DNA of 64,000 nucleotides, from positions 18,937,037-19,001,036 of the forward strand of contig OZ038532.1 of NCBI GenBank assembly GCA_964036665.1, read 5' to 3'. This document shows, piece by piece, positions 56,741-64,000 of the stretch; the first letter of the stretch is position 1, and the number at the start of each line of letters is the position of its first letter. Origin of the DNA: Gordius sp. MW1. Its lineage: Eukaryota; Nematomorpha; Gordioida; Gordea; Gordiidae. Position numbers and translations under genes: made by a program. Below the pieces are notes generated by a model, which was given only the letters and a program-made list of their open reading frames with translations, was not told where the DNA came from and made no database searches.

Positions 56741-58990
56741 CTAACTCAACAGCTTGTTCGGGAAGTTGAGAAAAAAGTCACGGGAGTAGAACAAACAGGC
56801 GAGCTTTTAAAGACCAGACTAAAAGGCCTCATGGATGCAGACGAAGAACAAGACTGTGCTCCCATATCAAAAACATGAAATCGACTTCTTACTCGAGCAT
56901 AGTGATGTATGGAACGACCATGCCAAGGCAACGGAGGTATTCTCTGAAAGAATCAAAACAATAGCAATGGCAATATTACGGCTGGCAAGTGGTAACTGGG
57001 AAAACAAAGGATTGGGCAGTAAAAAACGGATTTGGTCAAATGGGCCAATAAATCCCTGCCTTTCGTGCAAATTATAGTCAGCCTATGCCAAGGAAGGCGC
57101 TTTTCAACAGAAAGAAAGGGGCGCCTGAGGCTAGGAAGGACTGAGCGACAACATGTAAGGACTGCAGCGGCGACCCTCGGCTGTGGTGATAACCCGCCGA
57201 GCATCGATGGGGGACGGAGTGCTCCTACTTGGCTGAACCATTATATTCAATTAGCAAGGACCATCGCTATCAACTCCATCTCCCTCGATGATGGTCCGGA
57301 TGAATGGTCCCTTCCTCTTGATCACCCTTCTACGCCCCTGCCCGAACATGAAAATACGCCGGAGTATTTAAATGGCCCCCTCCACGATATCGGGTTAGAT
57401 AGCGAACCGATACCCACCATTGCCGAACCATCTAATATCCCTAACTTTCCCGCTTTCTGGGACATTAGTAACGGCAATACGACCCCATTCCCCTCCCCCC
57501 TAGATTTAGATACTACTTTACTACGCCCACACCCCACACAATCCCAATTTACCCATAATGTCGCTAAAAGAGGTTTTAAATGAAATTAACCGAAGAGCTC
57601 TCGCCGCCAATAATTGGCAATATATTACTCCAAGGTATGTGCGCCCCATCCCTAGGATTCATAGATACCTCATTCGCCAAATTACTTCTTCACATATTGT
57701 TCGACGGAATCCCAGAACCATCGCTTCCCATTTGTATTTTATCCCAAAATCAGATAGTTCTCCTCGAATTATGCGGATTTATCCAGTATTTCTAAGAATT
57801 TTGCTAGTTACCCTTTTTCACTTAAATCAATCCCCCTTATTGCGAAACCCTTAGCACTAGCAAGCTATGCCTGCAAAATTGATATGAAAAGTGCATTCTT
57901 TTTAATCCCTTTGGATCCTTCAATCTCCCATCTATTTGGATCCAAATCGGGACGGCATAAATATTGCAAGTTCTCCCTATTGGAGCCTCTTTTTCACCTT
58001 TCGTTCTTCAACAGATCATTCTGGACCTATGTGCAGAATCAATCACCACATGCAAATATAATGTTTACTTGGTTGACATCCTCATCTATGGCTCTAACTC
58101 TACCCAAGTACGAGAGGATACAAGAAATTTTGTTAGACTTGCAAGGAAATGGAACCTATCCATCAAACTTCTCAAACCAGAAACCACACCCCAAACCATG
58201 CTCAATTACTTAGGAATTTATATCAACCTTACCCGGCACGAGCTATCCATTAACTCTAAGTTCTTGAGAAAAATTGACGCAACAATTATTATTCGAATAC
58301 TTCATCTCACATGGCACTAAACCCCACGCCTTAGTGTCCCAAACCTGTCTTGGGATTCTAACACACTATACCTACATGGTGACAGGCTGGACAAAATTTT
58401 TCTCCCCTGCCTACAACTTGTGCTTAGGAGAGACGCCTATTCCATTCAACCCACAATTATTTATCCAGAAGGCTATATCCCTCAAATCATTGATGAACAA
58501 TCCCCTACCTATGGTAACCACATATGATGGAACAACATACATCAGTCACATTGGAATCTATTTTATGGCTGAATTCATGACGATCTCAATCCTAGGCACT
58601 AGCCATGTTTAGGTGCCAAAACTATATCCCCACAATCAACCTATTAGAATTACTGGCGGTCCCCCTTGCTTAACTAAGGGTCATTGTGGAATACCCAAAT
58701 ATGACACCAACGGTCTTCACCGATTCCAAGACCGCCATTTATATCTTCAAGTAAGGATCAGCACACGCACCACACCTGGAAGGAGCCAACACGAAGATAT
58801 GCTTATGCTTAGGAATGGACACAGTACTGAAGATAAAAAACGGACTCAAGTGGGCTCCGACAAACATGGCTGACCTCCCATCCAGAGAATTTTTTAATGA
58901 CGAATACATGGTCGATCTCATCTCACAAAAATGTACACCTACCGCTGAAATACCCCAGGGCAGCTACCAATATATGAAAAAATCGCCTTA
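56740..58990 (+). pseudogene. Decayed RT/RNase H retroelement, DIRS-like or related
   Basis: A GC-richer island with coding remains in changing frames. A gag-like start (LTQQLVREVEKKVTG, 56745-57070) is followed by a Pro/Asp-rich linker (57230-57550). The reverse transcriptase has YFIPKSDSSPR (57735), YACKIDMKSAFFLIPL (57865-57912), GASFSPFVLQQIILDL (57984-58031) and YLVDILIYG (58063), where the first Asp of YxDD is Val, then LNYLGIYI (58200). RNase H remains read TDSKTAIY (58720) and KWAPTNMADLPSR (58848-58886). The fingers/palm sequence and the ADLPSR ending resemble DIRS-type or gypsy-like elements. No tyrosine recombinase or integrase is seen, so the class is open. It is clearly dead. Confidence 0.6.
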
Positions 58991-59890
58991 GAACTACAAC
59001 CACTTTGCGTTTGCGTAAAGACCGTAGAATAGTCTAAGAATCATACTATAATTCAAGACTAGTAAATATCCTTATTCTTTATCTCTCGCGGTCTTACTCG
59101 TAACGCCCTACTTACCTAAAAATTTTTCATTTATTGCTATACATATATATATCGTTTCATGTAGCTAATATAAAATAAAATAAATTGGAGATGGCGAAAC
59201 CGTTAGCGTAACCATCCCTGGGGAGGACCTCTATAGAGGTTTTCCTTTTGCCCAGCGATTGTCTATCAAGGATTTCACCTGAGGTGGGAACATATCCGAT
59301 GTATTGTTAATAATGCCAATTTGTTCAATATATGCCATATACTATATTTTAAATAATTTATTTTAATCTTCTAAGTTTGAAAAAACTTCGCTCATTGGTG
59401 CATGTGGTGTTGGGGAAGAGAAAAAAGTTTGGTTATATTAGGCAATGGATAAATTAAAAGCTGTTTGGATGTGCATTATAGTGACGACAGTCTTTTAAGC
59501 TTTAAACAAAGTCATATACCCTGAATTAATTTCTGATTTTAAGTTGATGTTTGTGTCATTTAAATCACTAGAATTGGTCAAAAAAAAATCCCGAGTCTCT
59601 GGCACAATAGCTTACGAATTAGTCGTGCCCCCCCCCCGGCTACGCGACTGGCGGGAGGGGAGTCAAGATGTTCAAAGCTAAAGAAAAACGCTGTAGAAAT
59701 AACCTAACTGTGTGAGGTAATTGAGGCAACCTTTAACTAATGGTGTTGCTAACTTGCTTCAACTCCAACGAGCACGCGCACTGAGCTGTTTAATATGCTC
59801 GTTAGCACAATGAGTGCTCGCTGTTCGGTGCACTAAGCAAAACAGTATCATATCAAAATGCTCGAGAGGCGAGTCGAAGCAACAAAGTCT
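58990..59890. other. Unassigned DNA with a short structured segment
   Basis: There is no gene. Around 59190-59250 GATGGCGAAACCGTTAGCGT, ACCATCC and ACCTCTATAGAGGT could form two hairpins. It may be the terminal repeat of the retroelement just upstream, but no second copy is visible. Confidence 0.3.
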
Positions 59891-59898
59891 GTTCGAAC

Positions 59899-60648
59899 TA
59901 GAGGTGTGCACGGATCAATCCGATCCGTCCGAACTCGGATCGGATCAACATTTTAATTTTGGAAGTCGGATCGGATCAACATCTTATTTAAGTCGGATTG
60001 GATCGGATTTTCAAATTTAAAATAAACAACAATAAGTTCTAATTAATTAAATTAATAATTTTTAGTATATTTTTTCATAATATTCTTTTTTTACTTTACC
60101 ATTTTTGATGCCCAATACCACCTCTCACCTTACCGATGAAATCTCAATTTACCTTTCATTAAAAAATGAAGATTGCAAATATGATTCAAAAAAAGATTTG
60201 CTGAAATGGTGGTTTTCATATCAAACAGTCCTGCCAAGACTTTATAAGCTGGCAAATAAAGTTTTAGTACCTGCTACTTCTACCACTTCGGAAAGAAATT
60301 TCTCGGTGGCTGGAAGAACATTAGAAGAAAGAAGAACGCGAATTAAACCAGAAAATTTAGATTCTTTATTATTTTTATATGATAATATGGAATTAGTCAA
60401 ATAAAATTTTATATTTATTTCACGTCTATTAAAATTGCTATACCTTATTTTTATGTATTTTGAATTTAATCATCAATAAAAAGTTCTGTTTGTAAAATTT
60501 TAATTTGAAAATTTCGGATTGGATTTAGATTTTAAAAAACTCGGATCGGATCGGATTTAGATTTTAAAAAACTCAGATGGAATCGGACGGATATAAAATT
60601 TTTCAAAAACCCCTCGGATCAAAAAAATTTGATCCGTGCACACCTCTA
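59899..60648 (+). mobile_element. hAT element, 750 bp, perfect TIRs and TSD
   Basis: It begins TAGAGGTGTGCACGGATCAA and its last 20 bases are the exact inverse. GTTCGAAC lies at 59891-59898 and 60649-60656 as a perfect 8-bp duplication. Both ends carry CGGATCGGATC subterminal repeats. The only reading frame is a short one with the transposase dimerisation domain. The clean ends suggest recent movement by a transposase encoded elsewhere. Confidence 0.92.
60108..60404 (+). CDS. Truncated hAT transposase: dimerisation domain only, 98 aa
   Basis: The ATG is at 60108. The protein reads LLKWWFSYQTVLPRLYKLAN, then VPATSTTSERNFSVAGRTLE and RRTRIKPENLDSLLFLYDN, the signature of the C-terminal hAT dimerisation region that helps form the transposase complex. 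The zinc finger and the DDE catalytic core are absent, so it cannot cut DNA. It is either the surviving last piece of a deleted transposase or a small protein that could pair with a full transposase and interfere. The frame is undamaged and ends TAA about 240 bp before the element's end. Expression is not shown. Confidence 0.75.
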   Translation: MPNTTSHLTDEISIYLSLKNEDCKYDSKKDLLKWWFSYQTVLPRLYKLANKVLVPATSTTSERNFSVAGRTLEERRTRIKPENLDSLLFLYDNMELVK

Positions 60649-60659
60649 GTTCGAACAGA

Positions 60660-61380
60660 TTGCCAGAGCATAGCAGATTTAATAGAAGCAATTGCTACGA
60701 GTTAGTAACTTTAAATAATTGCTCATATTATATTAAGAACTTTGCGCCATCCATTTTTTTGTTCCGCTGGTTTGCCCCCCCCCCCTTCTTTTTCACCGAG
60801 GGGGATCCCCCCCCCCTTTTTACCCTTTTTTATCCGGGGGGCACCCCCTTTTCTTACCCAAAGAGGGCAAAAAGGTTTAAATTTATTAATAAAGAATATT
60901 CGAATCCATCTAAATGACTGATTTGTATTAGAAACAAAACAATTTTCTCGAGATTCAACCATGATATCCAACTGAAAAAATGCACAATGCATCCTCATGG
61001 ACATACCCAATTGAGAACTTAATAAAGGGAAGTGCTTATAGAAGTGAGAATTAAGGTACATAAGTGCACATAACCACGCCGATTTTAGTAGAAATTAAAT
61101 TGTCAAAAATATTTACTAGATTTATAATTAAAATAATGGCATAGGCTAAATTTTATAATTAATTAATCACATTTATGCGTGAATCATTTTAAAATTATTT
61201 TGTGATTATAAATAATACCTGAAATTGTAAGCTTTGTTATCTTCTCATTCCTATTAACGAGAAGAAACACATTTAAATTACTTCGTTGAACCCAAGCTCT
61301 TTAAAAACAAATTTTTCAAAGTTTTGAACCTTAATTATTATTATGTTTAACATTGAAGTCAATTCATTATACATAAAAAG
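60660..61380. other. Unassigned DNA with C- and G-runs
   Basis: There is no gene. A patch at 60770-60860 has long C-runs and GGGGGATCCCCCCCC, perhaps a relic of the G-rich MITE family. The remainder is AT-rich and featureless. Confidence 0.4.
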
Positions 61381-61382
61381 AT

Positions 61383-61467
61383 GCCCTATCAACTCGCCGA
61401 AAACCATCGCTGAATTTAATGTCCCCCGACATTAAATTCGGCGAGATGGTTTTCGGCAAGTGACGGG
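61383..61467. repeat. 85-bp palindrome, possible MITE
   Basis: CGCCGAAAACCATCGCTGAA and TTTAATGTC pair with GACATTAAATTCGGCGAGATGG, leaving a 3-4 base loop. The outer arms GCCC and GGGC also pair. It may be a foldback MITE or a hairpin RNA source. No flanking duplication is evident. Confidence 0.55.
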
Positions 61468-61469
61468 CC

Positions 61470-62800
61470 ACCACATAAAAATCCATAAGTGAGTTAAATG
61501 CAAGATATTTGATTATTAGTTTTCATCTCACAATGTTCCAGCTATCAATCGCTTATTAATAGCTAGATTACATTTTTGAGTTTACTTAAATGCATTAAAT
61601 TAGAGGTTTATTTTGGGCTGGGGTCGTGCTTGGTCAAAGCAGAAAAAACAATGGGGTAGGAGGGGCCATTGAATACCAATTAATTTAGCACCTTTTTTAG
61701 CTTAGACTTGTAGTAGCCAATATTGTCGAGTTTTTAGGTTGTTCATTATTTAGGGGATTTAATATGGTTCTGTAATAATGATTCCTAAAACAGATTTAGG
61801 AAAAACACTTTAAGTGCACTAAAGACTTTATGTTTGAAGGATGATTTATGTCGTAGAAAGTTGTTAATTCGATATATCGTTTTAGTAGAAATGGCTGACA
61901 AGTTTATACAGGGTTAGGATTCGGTTCTTTTTTATTAAATTTGACTATTAAAAAATCCTCAGAAAAAATACAGAAATTACCCATTATGACTTGTAAATCA
62001 AAAAGTTGTATTTTCACCTAAGAATTTATAATATATTTTCCATTTGTGATTACATATAAAAATCAATGCTCGTGGAACGCAATCTTAAAATAAATTAAAG
62101 CCCTTAGCTGTAGTGCATTCGATGGTTCAAAGTTAGCAAGGAAAATAATCGACCCCTAGATCCTTTCAAACTTTGGGTTCGCAATGCCAAGGCCTTTGGT
62201 CACTATCGTGTTGACCGCTATAACCCTTAAATGTATTAAAGGGTGGTGGTCTTATTGTGATCCTGCATACGGCCATGATTAAGTATATATCCAATTTAGT
62301 TTCATACGTATACACTGAAATAACCTTGGCCTATAGTTTTAACAATTAGTTGTAAACTTCAAAGGTTAATTGGGCATAAAAATATGATAACCGGGAAAAT
62401 ATTTAAACAAAACCAATTTGGGAACGTCACTTAATACATCAATGCAAACCTATTTTGTATAAATTGCTATATCAAATATCTTATGATAAATCAAACTAAA
62501 ATATCGAAAAAACTTAATTATTTATTTCTTGCTTTATATTCAAAATCATTAAAATATAATTGAAATTCTTAAAGGAGTTTCTTTTCATACAAACCAGGTA
62601 CTTGATTTAAAAAGGATATTGGCATTAATGAATTTAGCATTTTATAGATCTTTGTTACCTTAAAGCCTGCCATATCTTTAGCTTTACTTATGGGTGAATC
62701 ATATCAGGTATGTTGAGAATCTATAAAATGACAGAGATGTTAAATGCTTTTATTTATAATGCACTATTTTAATATTTATTATTAGAGAAGAAAAATATTC
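61470..62800. other. Unassigned AT-rich DNA
   Basis: I see no gene or recognisable element here. Confidence 0.45.
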
Positions 62801-63512
62801 AGCTTGTTTTGCATTGTTATAACTGTAAAGCTAAGGCGTTCTCCACAAACGACGCGCACTGCATACCCAGCCCGTGCAATGTGAAAAATACATTAGGGTT
62901 ACTGTCCAACTCACAACGAAGGCGGTTAAGGAAATTAGTCGTGGAAAAAATGCGAATAACGTGCTGGAATATGTGAACGTTGACGGGTAAGAGCATCGAG
63001 GTCGCACAAATGCTAAAAGGAAGTAAGGTACATCGCCTGCCTCCAAGAGACGTGGTGGAACGGAACCAAAGCTCGAGAGTTAGGAGAAGGATACAAACTA
63101 TTCTACAGTGGTCACCAAATCGTAGAAACGGGGTCGGTATCGCTTTAAGCGAATTCTTCAAGGACAAGGTAGTGGAAGCCAAGCATTGTTTAGACAGGCT
63201 AATGTGGGTGAAGAATGCGATCTAAAGGACCTCCTAACCGTTATTTGCGCGTCTGCTCCCAAAATTGGGTGTATGGAATCAGAGAAAGACACATTCTTCG
63301 ATTCATTGGAAAATGAAATACAAGGAATAGGATAGAAGGCTAATATTGGGGTAGATTTCAACGCTCAGGTAGAGAAAGAGAGCCTCTGAACGCAATCATG
63401 GAAGCTATGGGCATGGTCTGAAGAACAAAGAAGGTGAACATCTCCAAGTATCCCAAGCATACGACATGGCGATCGTTAACACCAATTTTTTTCAATATTG
63501 CGAAGATCATAA
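62800..63512 (+). pseudogene. RTE-like LINE endonuclease fragment
   Basis: Read on the plus strand: KVHRLPPRDVVERNQSSRVRRR and RRNGVGIALSEFFKDKVVEA (62980-63225), LDRLMWVKNA, then the MAIVNTNFF block (63466) and CEDHNRD, in changing frames. It parallels 52309-53041 closely. It stops where a hAT-like terminus begins at 63513, inside the conserved EDH.. block, so the hAT inserted into the LINE. Confidence 0.68.
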
Positions 63513-64000
63513 TAGAGATCTGCAACGGGCCGTTTTTAGAAGGTCGGCCCGTCCGTACCCGTTCTTTAAGGCCCGTCCGAGCCCGCCCGTAATTTTTTTC
63601 AACACTTCAGGCCCGTCCGTAAATTTTCAGGCCCGTTCGTACCCGTTTATAAAAACGTCAGGCCCGCTCAAGCCCGTTCAAATTTAAAACTCCGCGCCGG
63701 GCCCAATTCATTAAAAATTTCGCATAATTTGATTTTATTTTTTGACATATTTATAAAAAAAACATCAATAAATATTATGTAAAAATAATAAATCATCAAT
63801 TATTTCCGCAGTTAATACACCTAAAAAAGTTTAATATAATACCCACTACCAATAAATTACTATAAGAAATTACATAAGAATATTCCACTTTCAACACTTT
63901 ACTATTATTTGATTAATTTAAGTTAAGACACCTAAGAATTTTTCATTATTACCATTAAATTAAAATACTTTAATAAAATTACATGAATATATTTATTAAG
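63513..64000. mobile_element. hAT-like element (TAGAGATCTGCAACGGG), left part
   Basis: It begins TAGAGATCTGCAACGGGCCG directly after LINE sequence. Arrays of GGCCCGTCCG and CCCGTCCGTA follow to about 63710, then AT-rich DNA to the window edge. It is the best example of the terminus also seen at 44832 and 306. The right end is outside the window. Confidence 0.65.

Noticed and set aside
62831-63182. Minus-strand frames of 71 and 121 codons
   Set aside because: They are antisense to the LINE endonuclease fragment. The same shadow frames occur opposite the endonuclease at 52773-53041.

Overview
This is an AT-rich stretch of animal nuclear genome. Two genes have GT-AG introns, there is no operon structure, and most of the window is transposable elements and their remains. 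The phylum cannot be fixed from the sequence. The element types (hAT, pogo-like, APE-type LINEs, R2/NeSL-like LINEs, Helentron-like INE elements) fit many invertebrates. The very short introns of one gene (35-68 nt) point to a lineage with compact introns.

Only three loci look like host genes. (1) A four-exon gene at 55022-56201 (+) encodes a lipoyltransferase of the LIPT1/LplA family. It is broken up by three tiny phase-0 introns and keeps its family motifs. (2) A four-exon gene at 37045-39902 (+) encodes a 127-residue hydrophobic protein that I do not recognise. Its intron phases fit only one set of splice sites. (3) A single-exon gene at 46229-46774 (-) encodes a 181-residue protein with one AT-hook-like motif and a long Arg/Lys/Ser-rich tail.

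Layout. 1-4300: hAT remnant, degenerate LINE fragments, unassigned DNA. 4309-6934: complete hAT transposon with intact 620-residue transposase and a perfect 8-bp target duplication. 8097-13370: two ~1.8-1.9 kb Helentron-like (HINE) elements with central minisatellites. 13370-16850: unassigned DNA with small MITEs. 16857-20501: two more HINEs joined head to tail, with tRNA-like pieces. 20519-23878: non-autonomous hAT split by an inverted HINE. 24500-27670: nearly full-length R2/NeSL-like LINE with one frameshift and a mutated catalytic site. 27820-31690: degenerate RTE-like LINE. 31690-33120 and 40451-44394: two copies of a pogo-like DNA transposon; the second is split by an RTE-like LINE that is itself split by a HINE. 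44832-45773: hAT-like element. 48640-53130: RTE-like LINE split by a 1502-bp hAT. 53867-54323: deletion derivative of the 4309-6934 element. 54708-54993: long-TIR MITE just upstream of LIPT1. 56740-58990: decayed RT/RNase H retroelement. 59899-60648: 750-bp hAT with perfect TIRs and target duplication that keeps only the transposase dimerisation domain. 62800-64000: LINE fragment cut by another hAT end.

The host genes do not form a pathway together. The main interest is the transposon ecology: autonomous and non-autonomous partners, nested insertions that give a relative chronology, and HINEs that appear to have absorbed MITE and tRNA-like modules.
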